Part shown: one piece after another, positions 1 to 11,370 of the stretch
Layout: every line of letters begins with the position of its first letter
Position numbering within the stretch: position 1 is the stretch's first letter
Source of the DNA: Plantago major
Taxonomy: Eukaryota > Streptophyta > Magnoliopsida > Lamiales > Plantaginaceae
Direction: 5' to 3'
Assembly (NCBI GenBank): GCA_026545765.1
Contig: CM048843.1
Location: forward strand, 14,158,200-14,222,199
Length of the DNA stretch: 64,000 bases
Notes under the pieces: generated by a model
Database searches by the model: none
What the model saw: the letters and a program-made list of their open reading frames with translations, nothing else
Told to the model about the DNA's origin: nothing
Made by a program: the position numbers and the translations under genes

Positions 1-70
1 CATGGTTCTTTTCACCTTCTATTAATTAAGACTTATGTGGATTTTTTAACATTTGGCTACAAGGGTTTCC

Positions 71-220
71 ATGCAGAAGTTGAATAAGATGGGTGACTAC
101 AGCTATTCAGTTGCAGCCAGGAGCTTAAGAATACAGGTTAGTCAATGTAATAAGCTACGGGTCATAAAGCGTATCAGAACAGCCCCTCCCCCGAAACAAG
201 CAGACGAGGACTCGACATAG
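71..220 (+). CDS. possible terminal exon of an unrecognised gene
   Basis: An open frame runs from an AG acceptor at 75-76, preceded by a T-rich tract, to a TAG at 218-220: 48 codons after the acceptor including the stop. The frame could also open at ATG 71. Its composition looks coding: a mixed N-terminal part, then a basic segment (RVIKRIR) and a proline/acidic tail (PPPKQADEDST). A GTTAGT at 137 could be a splice donor instead, which would shorten the exon to 20 codons. I do not recognise the protein. It would be the 3' end of a gene entering from the left, convergent with the RS-rich gene at 867-1292. This is inference from frame and splice signals only. Confidence 0.3.
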   Translation: MQKLNKMGDYSYSVAARSLRIQVSQCNKLRVIKRIRTAPPPKQADEDST

Positions 221-866
221 CAAAACTACTACCACTCATGCCAGTGATTGAAGCATGTCGCATTGGTTGCAAATAATATGCATAACTGAATTCTCTCAAA
301 TAATTAATTGAGCCTTCTGATCCAGTCGTTTACAGCTTGTTAATTATTTCAGCAACTAATTCAATTCCAGTGCCTACAAATGTAAATTCCCAGTGTGACA
401 GGCTCACAGTCTGCCTCCCCTCAGTATATCCTAGGTCCACATGCATCCTAATCCATGTAACAATACATGCATCTATACAAACCTGATAACAGAAGGTGCA
501 TGTTCAATACCAGCAGTAAAAGGAGAAATTAGTAACTGTGCAAACCTAATTACAGTCTCTCGAGCAGATTCAGATGGCAATCTCAAGTGTGCATTATGTA
601 TTGCCTGTGTGTATCAAAATACATATGGCATGAAATTCAATATAATGCAACTCATGTTTCACAATTCCCAACAAACAGCAATCAATACTCAATCACATAA
701 CATAAACAAGTGAATAGCAATCAAATCAACACTCAATCGCATTACAATAACAAGCGAATAGCAATCAACACTCAACCACATGACATAAATAAGCGAATAG
801 CAATCAACACCCAATCACATAACAATAGCAAGCTAAAATTATGCAAGATGTAAAAGTAGAGCTTAC
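221..866. other. non-coding interval, likely intron of the RS-rich gene
   Basis: I see no convincing gene here. The stretch lies directly downstream (minus sense) of the splice donor of the RS-rich exon, so it is probably intron or 3' region of that gene. It contains a minisatellite at about 672-833. A possible minus-strand acceptor (CACAG at about 605-609) opens a short frame of about 43 codons, which I cannot assign. Confidence 0.35.
672..833. repeat. imperfect minisatellite, about 39-44 bp unit, four copies
   Basis: The block GAATAGCAATCAA plus a CAATCACATAACA-type segment recurs. GAATAG starts at 712, 756 and 795, giving spacings of 44 and 39 bp, and a further copy begins near 672. The units differ by a few substitutions and indels. 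Confidence 0.7.
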
Positions 867-1292
867 ATTGCCAGCTGAACTACTAGTGTCATCACGCTGA
901 TGTTTATCCTCAAACCTCCTCCTCTCTTTACCATTCTCCTCGAAAACCCTAGCTCTCTTTTCGCCTCGCTCCTCACTATCCCCTCTATTCTTCCTCTTGC
1001 TTCTCTCAACCGAAGGAGGTTCCTCACTCTCCTCTCTCTGCTGCCGTCTCCTAGTTCTCTCCACAGAAGGTGATCTCTCCTCACTCCAGTCTCTCTCCTT
1101 CCTCCGCTTCCTCTCAATGGAACGAGACCTCTCGCGCTCGCGGCGAGTGTCCCGATCCTTGCTCCCCTCTCGATGGCGGTGGTGGTGGTCGTCGGATCTA
1201 CGACGATCGTCGTCCTGTTTGCGGTGGTGACGGTGGCTTTTCGATGACTCTCCGTCGCGATGCCTACGGCCAGAATTGTTATCTTCGCCCAT
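867..1292 (-). CDS. first coding exon of an arginine/serine-rich nuclear (splicing-type) protein
   Basis: The ATG at 1292 opens a frame of 142 codons ending in a phase-0 exon at 867, followed by donor GTAAGC (866-861). Read through without splicing, the frame ends at 804. The protein is extremely charged: histidine/arginine tracts (HRHHRK), RS/RE dipeptides (RRERERSRS), repeats of the type ERSPSVER, and an EERGEKRARVFEENGKERRRFED tail region. Such low-complexity RS/RE N-termini are typical of plant spliceosomal proteins such as PRP3-type or tri-snRNP factors. The tail loosely recalls the N-terminus of plant PRP3/RDM16, but low complexity makes this unsafe. No downstream exon is identified. 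The 5' UTR probably extends towards 1500. Confidence 0.6.
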
Positions 1293-1515
1293 GGATAGGG
1301 TTTCTATCAGTCCCCCTAATTTTTCTCTTTATAAGTTTTTCACGAAGTTCGAAGCTGGAATGGACAAACAAGGTATAGTGAGACCAGAATCAAGTAAAAC
1401 GCAGATTTTCAGAGAATTAACAGAAGGATACTTCACTGACCTGACCGGAGATGGAGAAGCTGCTGCTTCCTCTTGCCTTTTGAAGTTTTTGTGTGAATGC
1501 CAATTTGGGATTTAG

Positions 1516-3725
1516 GTCTGGCAAGCGCAGATGTGAAATTATTTCGCGGCGAGGCGAGAGTATATTTTAGCTTCCGCCTTCCGAAATTAAAATTGCTGTC
1601 AAGCCACTGAGTTTGGATTGATTAACCACTTGGCGGACCGTTGATACTCGACCTCGAATAAAATTGGATTGATTACGAGCATTGGCCATTGATCTTTCGA
1701 TGGAGAATAAAACAAAATTTAGCATAAGCAACTCTTAATCCATCCATCCATCTATTCTATATATTATTAAAAGCTCAGTTTTTATTTAAGAATTCAGCAA
1801 CACAACATTGTCCAAGAATGAATGAGGGATTTTTCTGAATTATTTCACATGAAAAAATTAGATAAAAATTACAAAAAAGGAATGTGCATATTGGGTCCAT
1901 AATTCGTGCAATTCTGTTATTTTCAGGATTTTGATACCAAATCAATTGTTGGCATGTATTCGGGAAAAGAATAAATTGTGTAGTCTACTAATAGTAAACT
2001 ATTTTAACTATACTAACCGTATGGAATGATGGAAAATGGTTGTGTATTATTATTCACAAGGCCTAAACAGCCTATATACAATTACAAGGAATATTACACA
2101 ATTTTTTTTGGTAAGGAATATTACACAATTAATACACTTGATTGTATTGTTTATTTTCTTGCTGTAATTTAAGCATGTGATCCTAAATTGGAGGATTTGA
2201 TTAATCATTCCCTAATACAAGCCTCTATAAATTCGTCCGCATTATTTGGCTTTTAGCATAACAAAGAAGATGGAGTATTACAAGCATCGAATAACAAGAT
2301 GATAATGGTGGTAAAGCTCTATAGAGAAAAATGAGCTGCTCACGGAGAAGGAGAAACAAGTCCAAGATTTAGAGTATGAGCTTGAATAGTACAAAAACCA
2401 GAGAATGCATCTTATACTATTGTAATCTAGAGCTAAGGCAATATGAAAGTAGAGAAATTACAAGCTAAGGAGATTTTTTGGGAAGTATACGACTCCTGGA
2501 TGGGGAGAAATATTTTCTTTGCTCTCGAATAAGATAAGCTCATAACATCAAAAGCAAATTTAACATTGTCTGAGATCCTTAGTGCCTTAATTAGGGTAAT
2601 CAGTTGATCACTTAATACATCTCAGTATACATAGATCATATTTTCTGCAGGACTAGCGTTGTGTACAAATGAGCCATATTTGCTTTTTGTTAGTTTGCTC
2701 ATCCTTTTTCTGGAACTTGATTATTTGCGTCATGATCAAATGTTGCTTTCATGTATCTGATTTGGTTCAGGTCTAAAAACTTCATGCGTACACGTTTTCA
2801 TTTTCCAATCTGGATATCTTCCTTTTGTTTGAGATCCACAAAATTAATAGGGACGGATAATATTGTACATGGTAGAGTTAAGGCATTGAACATTCTTCAT
2901 TAAGGCTTGGAAATCTTTCTTTTGTGTTATGTCAGATGTTTGAAGCAAGCAGCCTTGGACTCTTTGAAAGCACAGGAGAAGTCGATCAGAATCTACATCT
3001 TTGAAGCAAGTCGTAGATTTACAATGTGACATGTGTGAATCTTTCCGTCGATTACAAAGTGACAAGATTTTGCAATAATCTGACACTTAATGTGATTAAC
3101 AAATCAATGAATCCATATTGCATGAAATTAGTGAATATATATATAACGTTATAACTCATTCCCATTTTTCAAGTGTGAATTTTTTGTTCTTAATTTAGAT
3201 TTTAAGTACGGATTGAATATCTTTTTTTGATAAATTTAATACATACACCACACAACTCTCAAGGGTTCATATATGTAGTATGTTAAGATGTCTTTGCACC
3301 ATCCAATGACGGTCTGATTCCGCCTATCCCATTTGATATATATTGTGATCCCGAATTTTGGTTTGTTACCAATTACTCCGGTCGATTGAGAAATTAAAAT
3401 GTTTGTATATAATAGTGAGAATTTGTTTTATCCAATGAAGTATAACTCTTTAGAAAAGTTGGAGTTACAATGCAAACTTTTATTCTTTTTAATACAGCGA
3501 ATAGAAATTGCAAAGTCTCATTATATATGTGTGAATTTGCTTATTGTGAATTTGCTTACCCGAATTACACTTTGTAAGAAGGCCTCATACTTTCTGGACC
3601 TTTCGAACTACTATTTGCAAGACTGGAAGATGAAAAGGCCGCACATAAAACACTATTGTAGCTGCCTATGAAATCAAGAGATGTCTTGCTGAATTTACCC
3701 GAGTTTCTTCTTCTTTTGTAATATC
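1516..3725. other. gene-poor AT-rich spacer
   Basis: I find no supported gene. A Helitron 5'-end-like string (TCTATTCTATATATTATTAA) sits at about 1751, but no matching 3' end is visible. A degraded, stop-interrupted coiled-coil-like segment (frame reading EKNELLTEKEKQVQDLE) lies at about 2325-2390 and may be a dead gene remnant. The rest is AT-rich sequence without codon structure. Confidence 0.4.
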
Positions 3726-4188
3726 AGTGAACAGTAATCCAATACTAATCAATGGGCCTGGGAGGGTAGTTTGGACCTTTTCCCTCTGAGAATACTGTTC
3801 CGCCCGTTGGGTCCGTGTCAGTCCCTCAGAGAGATTTGTCTGCTTGGTTGATCTGCCCTTGGGTAACTCTGGATGTCCGGGCCAAGAGTCTCACGGAAGT
3901 ATCTCCGTGGTTCTGTTATGCGTTTGGTCTTGATGTGATGGTGGCGTCCGAGATTCTCTCGTCCGGTCCGTTTGGCATCTCTGTACTGACGTAGCCAGGT
4001 TTAGAAGTCCCTTCTCCAGCTAGCTCGGACTTGCTGTGAGGGCACAGTGACTTTAGCGTACTGGTTGATTCACTTTGGCCGGACCATGTGAGGTCGGACC
4101 AGTACTGAATTGGCTATTTAAGCCGTGATGCGCTTTAGGACACGCTCTATGGCGCCCTTAACGGATTGGACACATGTCCATAACAACA
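3726..4188 (-). repeat. truncated 3' LTR of the Tat element
   Basis: This stretch aligns with 32771-33215 of the right LTR, from AGTGAACAG to the terminal CAACA. The equivalent of 32359-32770 is missing, which includes the outer terminus of the element and the TATA box at 32671. The flank left of 3726 does not match the LTR, so the end was lost by deletion and no target duplication can be read. Confidence 0.85.
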
Positions 4189-4203
4189 TATGTCCCCCTA
4201 GTT
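4189..4203 (-). promoter_or_regulatory. polypurine tract of the Tat element
   Basis: Just inside the truncated left LTR the plus strand reads TATGTCCCCCTAG, so the element strand has a G-rich purine run (TAGGGGGACA) next to the LTR start. Its place is right for the plus-strand primer of reverse transcription. Confidence 0.6.
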
Positions 4204-4788
4204 TTCAAGTATCTTAATAGAAGATAGTTGGTAACTATGAAATGAACAAGTGTGTTGTGGAGCATGTCCGAATCGTTAACTGAAAAAAGGAAAAAATCCT
4301 TTTTGTTGAGATCTGTCGTCCGTGTTCTTAGGAATTCAATATATCTCTCTCCCCCCCCCCCCACCCCTTTTCCTTCTACAGTACGAGTTATGTAATAGCT
4401 CGGACTGTAGATGGAAAAGGTATTTGTATCCGAGATATATAGATCCGAGTACGGTTAGGATCTGACGTAGCCCTCTGGAAGCTATCTGTTGGACCGATTG
4501 TTGAACTGGTCCTCCCGGGTCGCTGATCCGTAAACCAAAGAGGCCCAATAGGTTGTCCGTCCGGCCCACGGGGGAAAGATCCCGAGTAAAGTGACGCGAC
4601 CGTTGGATCGGGACGACATCAACGGTTGGGGTTCTAAGCCCGATTGATGTGACGCGTCTGTCAAGCATTAAATGCGACGTACTGACAACCATCCACTCGC
4701 GAAGCGGCACAACCCTTGGATTGGAGAGGATCAATGGCTGGGATTCAAATCCAAGTGATGTGACTCTTGGTTTTCCCCAAATTGCCCT

Positions 4789-4997
4789 TATAAATAGTCA
4801 GCTCATCAGTCACTTTCACACTTTTAGCAATATCGAAACTCAGAGCAATCACAAAGCAATCCGAGCAATTGAAAACACATCCGAGCAAGTAAGACTCGCA
4901 GAATTTTGAAATTTCTTCTTCGAATCCGTACCCTCGGAGAAGCAGCAAGGCTTAGTCGTCCGTTCAAATTTGTCCAGTCAACTTTGTCAAGTAAGTA
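4789..4997 (+). promoter_or_regulatory. promoter, leader exon and splice donor of the antisense gene
   Basis: TATAAATA at 4789-4796 is followed by a C/A-rich leader and a good donor, GTAAGTA, at 4991. All are on +, opposite to the Tat gag-pol. The layout fits a short 5' UTR exon (starting about 4820) spliced to an acceptor such as CCCTAG at 5495-5500, directly before an ATG at 5502. This is inferred from signals. Antisense transcription units in this place are known for Grande/Retand-type elements. Confidence 0.5.
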
Positions 4998-5501
4998 CGT
5001 CTTCACTCTTCCTAAGTTCTCTCCTTTTTGTGATATGCTTACTACCTGCTCGTATATTTTTGTCCTGCTCGAATATAAAATTGTCGAGTCCGTATTTGCT
5101 GTTGTTGTGAGTGATAGGCTTTAGCAGCGTTCTTAGTCGAAACAATTCTCCTTTGGACTGTTGCGTGCCAATTTTATTGCCAGTATCCTGTTGATTCATC
5201 TCGTGTGTCATGCCCACTGTAACCAAAACTTGATTATGCATGCTTATGTAATGTGTTGGTGCCAATTGGCACACAGTCCTCCGTAAATTGTCCCTGCTAG
5301 CGTGCCGGCTAGGGTAGACGATAGTGCCGATGGCGCGTTTCGGTGTGACAAGGTTAGTGCCACTAGTGCCGAGACTAGACTTCATGTAGAAAAATCTAGT
5401 TAAGTAGAACTCCGTAGGCTTTCTTTGACTTAAGAAGATACCTAAATGAACTCTCGGACAATCACCACTATCGTTTCTGACTCGTTTCCTTCTGCCCTAG
5501 G

Positions 5502-5552
5502 ATGTCCGAGAGCGATAGTCAGAACCAAAGACGAGGCACCGTGCTACAATGA
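5502..5552 (+). pseudogene. short frame at the start of the antisense gene, quickly closed
   Basis: The acceptor CCCTAG is followed by G and ATG at 5502. The frame starts MSESDSQNQRR and meets TGA after 16 codons. The second antisense gene at 24982 has the same arrangement (acceptor AG, then GATGTC, then an MSES start), which suggests this is the ancestral start or a first coding exon now shifted. A second start option is ATG 5677, whose frame leads without a stop into the ORF continuing at 21822. Confidence 0.35.
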
Positions 5553-5691
5553 TGCGAGACTTAGGGTCGGGTCCGTGGATTTGACCTTGTGGTGGGAGAT
5601 TTCCTAGTTGTGGACCTTGGTCGTCCAGGACTCGATCTTTGGCAAGGAGTCCGTGGAAAGCAGGTAGAAGCGATAAATGGGCCAGGGTGAT

Positions 5692-7402
5692 TGTTAGGAA
5701 ATTTGTTAGATATTTTGTTAGAAATATCTGTTTAGATTTTGATCAGCAACATGATGACTTATCTTAGTCTCAGAAAGGTGATTAGTACTTTAGATTCACT
5801 TGAACATTGTAAAAGAGGAAACCCACTAAGTATGATAGTCTAGCTAATCTTGTATAGGATGTTAGGTTTCAAAATGTAATTTTTATTTTATGAAGAGAAG
5901 ACCAAGAAGAAGACATCCAAGCAGAACAAGTTCAACGACATTGAAATTTGAAGAAACTGCACAAGATTACTGAAATAGTTTTGCAGATACCTTGGCCAGA
6001 TTTCTTGAAGACGCGCATGATTGCTAAACAAATCATGTCACAAGAGATATCTGAGAAGTCAAGAGGTCCATCTGGAAAACAAGGAAAGTGTCCACAGATA
6101 TCTACACTCAGATACCTTGAGCTTTAAACCATATTTCTGATAAAGAAATATATATTGCAAACAAAGTCGTTTCAATAAAAGTGGTATCTGAAGTTAAAGA
6201 TAAGGACGTGCTAAAACTCAGAGAAAACTGATTAAGTTAAGTCTCTGATACAAAGCATAAGTTCCGTTGGCACTAGAGGACAAAAGTATAGTACAATGCA
6301 TTAAATGCACGGACAGAGATGTCTGAACAAAAGCAACGGTAGCTTCTGAAGAAGAAGACAAACTCACATAAAGATATACACAGATATCAATAGTTTGAAT
6401 TTGATTTAAGCCTAACGGATACTATTCAACGGCATTCAAATTCATCTATAAATATCAACACTTAGACTGCTTGAGAGGACACGCTGAACACAACCTGAAG
6501 AACTTACACTGAACACATATCTCGCTATCTCAAGCAAATTACTTATCCTCGAAGCTTTCTGTTGCGACCAAAGCTCTTGATCTTAAGTAGCACTGAAGTT
6601 CTAAGTGTCCTGATCCTAAACAAGCACTGCTATCTGTGAAAGAGTTGAATTGAAATATCAAGTATCTGAGATTCATTCTCTTGAACATTTATCTAAGACT
6701 TGGGTCAGTAAAAAGAACAAGATACCATACATTGAAAAGTGTATTAAGTATACTTGATTCACAGAGCTATCTGATTAACTAAAAAGTTAATAAAGAAGCT
6801 CATCTGACAACTCAAACCAAAACCAACACCATAACTGGCGTGGAGTACAAGAAGTACTTAGTTTGGAAAATCAGGGAATAACTCCAAGGTTAACGGAGTA
6901 GAGGAAGTACTTGATTTGGGAAACTAAGGAATAACTCCAAGGTTATTGAGCACAGGAAGTACTTAGCTTGGGAAGCTAGGGAACAGCTCAAAAAGGTTTC
7001 TGAGTACAGGAAGTACTTGGCTGTGAAAGCCGGGGAACAACTCAGGGGGAACCATTTGTTTAAGGAATCTTAGAATAGGATTTTTGTAAGGTGACCTCAA
7101 TTATCTATTCTAGTGAATTCTAGGTCTTTGGAAGACCGAAGTGGATTAGTTGGAGGATTACGCCACCTCCAGATACCACTATACTTGCTGTGTTATTTAC
7201 TTTTCTGTACTTACATTTCAGCAACACACACACACACTTTAACTGTTTCTGCACTTATCTATCTTAAGTCTTCCGCGCTCTGAATCTAAGTATCAGATAT
7301 CTACACAGATATCTGAGAAATAGTTTTTATCGACAAAAGTTTTAAAAGACTATTCACCCCCCCCCCCTCTAGTCTTTTACTTTGCCGTTATCTGGACCAA
7401 CA
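5692..7402 (+). repeat. 5' LTR of Copia-1
   Basis: 1711 bp. Contains many AGATATCT/GGTATCTG motifs, four direct repeats of about 53 bp at 6843-7047, a CA microsatellite near 7224 and a C homopolymer near 7360 before the conserved end GTTATCTGGACCAACA. Confidence 0.92.
6843..7047 (+). repeat. four tandem 52-54-bp repeats in the Copia-1 LTR
   Basis: Units start at 6843, 6896, 6948 and 7002. Each begins GAG(T/C)A(C/G)A, holds the palindrome AAGTACTT and ends in an AACTC-type block. The same array is in the 3' LTR (from 21226) and in both Copia-2 LTRs, so it belongs to the family. Confidence 0.8.
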
Positions 7403-7404
7403 AG

Positions 7405-7416
7405 TGGTATCAGAGC
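7405..7416 (+). promoter_or_regulatory. primer-binding site of Copia-1 (initiator tRNA-Met)
   Basis: TGGTATCAGAGC starts two bases after the LTR end. It is the classical complement to the 3' end of plant initiator tRNA-Met, used by most plant Copia elements. Confidence 0.92.
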
Positions 7417-7518
7417 AGGAGGTTCACAAGCCTTCTGCACTGAACCTAGATCCCCAGATAGGTGAAGGAACTTTGTCCATTTTCGAGGACTATTAATTTG
7501 TGTGTTAAGTGTGCAGGA

Positions 7519-9975
7519 ATGTCTCTGAGTGATGCACCCGTTCTCAAACCAGAAAACTACGAGAAATGGAAAAATAACATGATGCTCCACCTTGAAGCCA
7601 TAAGTGACGAAATGATCGAAGTGATAAAGAATGGCCCAATAGTCATTCAACAACTTCAATAAGTCATGGAGGTTTCTAATGGTAGAGACAGAGATCAAAG
7701 CGAAGGATCTTCACAAACGGATGCGTCAACAAGTGGGAGATCTACTAGTCAAGTTATTTACGAACCAAAGCCCAGAGAACTCTGTACATCGGAAGATGCC
7801 AAGAGAAATTGTCTGGATGGTCAAGCTCGTAATATCATCATCAGATCGACACCTGAGCACATCTGATGTAAAAGTAGGTGCTAAATCGGCGAAAGTTGCC
7901 TGGCAACTGATTGAAGAAATCTGTACCGGAACTGAGAAAACCAAAGAAAACAAGTTCGAAGTTCTCAAGTTGAAATTTCAAAATTTCAAACAAGGACCTT
8001 GAAACTACGAAGAACTTGATTTGATTTACCACTCTCATGAGTGATATGGCATCACTGGGAAAGAACAGATACTCCCGATGTAAAAGATTAAGACTATTGT
8101 CAAGTCTTAACCACAACTGGAGCATACTAAATTCTTTTATTTTAACCAAGGAATGCCAAATATCACTCGATGGAACTCTTCTCACATCTTGCTACGGTTG
8201 ATTATGAGACAACACAAAGAGAACAAACAATGAAAAGTTGCGAATATTGCTCTAGTTGCTCAAGGAACTTGAAAAAGAAGAAAAGCAAGGAAGAGGCGAG
8301 GATGCTCTTCTTGCAAAGCAAATGAGCAAATATGTCACGAGAAATTGAGAGAAGAAAAGCGAAAGAGAAGTGAAAAGCATCTAGCTCAGACTATCACCAA
8401 GACAAAATATGCAAAGCTTCATTGAACAAGCCATTTCGAAAGCATCATGTCTTGAGGCGAGAAATTGGAAGCGACATCTGTTTCTATTGTCGAAACAGTC
8501 ACTTCAAGAAGGATTGTCACGCTTCAACAAACTAAGCACGGTGACAAGAAAGATAGAAGAATCTTGAAGAAGTCGAAAGCTTTATTAATGAAGAAAGAAA
8601 GAAAATCCAAACTCAATGGATGCTCTAGGCGTTGAGATGATTCGAAGATGACAATTCGGATGACTCAACCTTACCATCACCGAATTATGTGTAGTTACTC
8701 ATGATATAATCAACTTCGGCCTCAAGAAGAATGAAATGTGTGGAGTTGCTGAAATTGACGGTCCAGACATCTCTAACATAGAAATCTGTCTTATGGCTGA
8801 TGAGGTAACACATACTTCTTGTTATACTTATGAAAGTGATGAAGAAGAAATAAAAGATCTAGAAAATCTCAGGAAAGAACTTGACATCTATGAAAGAGAA
8901 TTTCTAATGATCCGAGCTAGAGCCGAAAATCTTGAAGAAGAAAAGAATTCTCTTGCAAAGGAAAATTCTCAATTAGTTAAGATATCTGAGAAAAAGGATG
9001 TTGAAAATGCATTTAAAGCTCGATATCCGAGATAAAAGTCACACAAAGAAGCAATGGCTGAATTACGAAAGAAATATGAAGATCTTCTTTCTGAGAACAA
9101 GGAACTCAAAAAGAAAGAATTATCTTTTCAATCTTATGCCAAAGCTAGTGACACTCTTACTGAAGTACAATCTTACTTAAGAGATCCTTCAGAAAAGAAA
9201 GGACTTGAATGAATACCAGACAGATTGTTCTATCACTCTGAATAAGAGTGAGGAAAGAAGAACATTTGTAAGTACTCAAAGAAGATGGTTCCATGCAATC
9301 TATAGTATCGGTCAAGAGGCGAAGATTGTTGACAAAGGAAAGGCGATTCGACTAAACCTTTGTGGGAAAAACAAGTCAAAAACAAAGCTGTTAGCACGTC
9401 TACGAAAAGAAACACAACACCGAAAAGTGTAAACACCCGATGCTATGTCTCTCAAAAGGGTAGAATTGAGTGGCAAATTCTCCCATGTCACTTTTTCTGG
9501 AAAGAAATTGGACCAACCAGAGACTAGCAAAGCTGCTGAGAAAAGATCTCAGATAGCTTCAAGTGCTCGAAACGGTATTGGCTATAAAGGCATCGGGAAA
9601 CAACATACTCATGAATACAAACGGGAGCAAGAACGATGGCTAAAGGCTAGAATTGCTCAAAGCAATTATCAGAAGTGGAAGTTGAATCAAGCCACTGAAA
9701 ATCTGAATGCCAGGGCTAGAAGAAATCTGGCAAGGAAAGCTAAGTTTGCTGAAAAGCAAACTCAGAAACCTGACAGGTATCTGAAAGCAACAAATGGAGC
9801 ACCTAGGAACACACCAAGGAAGAAAATAATTCTTAATAATGATTATCATTCAATTAGAATTCCTCCTTATGTTCCTATCAGACAAAAGAATGTTCCAAGG
9901 AAATTCATTAAAAAATGGATTCCTACTGGAAGATTGTTTAGTCCTGATGGTTCCAATTGTAAATTGAGAACCTAA
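7519..9975 (+). pseudogene. gag of Copia-1, degraded
   Basis: ATG 7519 opens MSLSDAPVLKPENYEKWKNN, typical of Copia gag, but TAA at 7660 stops it after 47 codons; Copia-2 has no stop there. Further parts lie in other frames: a coiled-coil-rich part at 8736-9035 and a basic C-terminal part at 9445-9975. A zinc-knuckle remnant (CFYCRNSHFKKDC, one residue short of the CX2CX4HX4C spacing) lies at about 8490-8520. Gag would form the particle. Many small indels at 8150-8700 fall where CAG/CTG of the family sequence appears as CG. Confidence 0.78.
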
Positions 9976-9993
9976 TCTCCTGTTTCCTATTGT

Positions 9994-11338
9994 GTGCAGA
10001 ATGCTTCATGGACTAAAGCACAATGGCTATTTGATGGTGGATGCGGAAAGCACATGACAGGAGACAAAGCAAATCTGGTCGATTACAAAGCTTGCAACAC
10101 AGGACCAGATATCAGATTTGCTGGAGGAGAATTAAATCCCTCTCTAGGATTTGGCAACGTCAAATTGGGAACATTAACAATCACTGACGTATTACAAGTT
10201 AAGGATTTGAAATATAATCTATTTAGCATGAGCCAGTTTGCAGATAAAGGTTTTACTGTAAAATTCAAAGCAAAATACTGCAAACTAGTTGACAATGAGT
10301 CAAAGCAGACAGTCTTAGTTGCTCGGCGGAAAGGTAGTCTTTATGTTGCCGATTGGGCCTCTGCCACAACTGAAGAATGTCTCATGGTGAGTCAATCTGG
10401 TCACACATAAGAGCACTGGTTATGGCACAAAAGAATGAGTCACTTGAATTTCAAAACTCTGAACAAACTTGCCAAGAAAGAATTAGTGGTTGGCCTTCTC
10501 AAAACATCTTTCAGAAAGGATGGTATATGTTCTGCATGTCAGATGGGGAAACAATCCAAAATCTCTTTCAAGTCCAAAACTAGATACTCTAGTGTTAGAC
10601 CACTGCAACTACTACATATGGATCTTTTTGAATCATCTGTAACTAGTTATGCAGGAAAGAAGTATGGTCTGGTTGTTGTAGATGACTTCTCAAGATTCAC
10701 TTGGGTTGTCTTTCTGAAACACAAATCTGATGCCAGGGTGGAGATACCAAACTTGCTGAAAAAGCTTGAAGTCATGAAAAATGACAAAGTATCTGCAATC
10801 AGAACAGACCATGGTACTGAGTTTGTCAACCAGTACATAAAGAAGTTTTGTACTTGCAAAGGTATACAACACCAACTTTCCTCTGTAAGAACACCTCAAC
10901 AAAATGGTGTTGCAGAAAGGAAAAACAGAACCCTTAAAGAAGCTGCAAGGACGATGCTAGCTAACACTGAAATAAGTGAAGTTTATTAGGTTGAAGCTGT
11001 AAACACAGCTACACTCGTAATGATGTTTGATAAACAAACACCATGACAAGACCCCTTATGAAATCTTGGTTGGCAGACCCCCTAATATCAAACATCTGAG
11101 AGTATTTGGTTGTAGATGTTTTGTTCTAAACAATGGAAAAGATTATCTGAGAACATTTCAACCAAAGGCAGATGAAGGTGCATTTCTTGGTTATTCCACG
11201 AATAGCAAAGCTTCAAATTTACAACAAAGAACAAAGAAAATTGAAGAATCGTTCATGTTGTATTCTATGAAGGAAGTAAGAAAACACCTCCTAATGATGA
11301 ACTCTCAAAAGGTTCAAAGAACTAATGTTGAGGATTAG
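9994..11338 (+). pseudogene. protease and integrase of Copia-1, interrupted
   Basis: The protease site reads DGG (10033-10041) in WLFDGGCGKHMTGD, where Copia elements and Copia-2 have DSG, so the protease is probably inactive. The GAG-pre-integrase HHCC finger follows (HKRMSHLN, CSACQMGK). The integrase core is in 10435-10989: Asp in LLHMDLF, Asp in IRTDHGTEF, Glu in NGVAERKNRT. A TAG at 10987 replaces a Trp codon of Copia-2. Integrase resumes in another frame at 11027-11338 (TPYEILVGRPPNIKHLRVFGC). Confidence 0.85.
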
Positions 11339-11370
11339 AAGAAGAATCCTCATAAAGGAGAAACATCTTT

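Noticed and set aside
441..713. 90-codon plus ORF
   Set aside because: Overlaps the minisatellite, Cys/Asn-rich random composition, lies in the likely intron of the minus gene.
1751..1790. Helitron 5' end-like TCTATTCTATATATTATTAA
   Set aside because: No 3' hairpin with CTAG found downstream in the spacer; too short to call an element.
2280..2480. Coiled-coil-like remnant (EKNELLTEKEKQVQDLE)
   Set aside because: Interrupted by stops, no start, no recognisable family; noted only in the spacer description.
3399..3671. 90-codon plus ORF
   Set aside because: AT-rich chance frame, no domain or splice context.
4336..4734. 132-codon minus ORF left of Copia-1
   Set aside because: Lies in the promoter region of the antisense gene, ends in poly-Gly from a C run, no domain.
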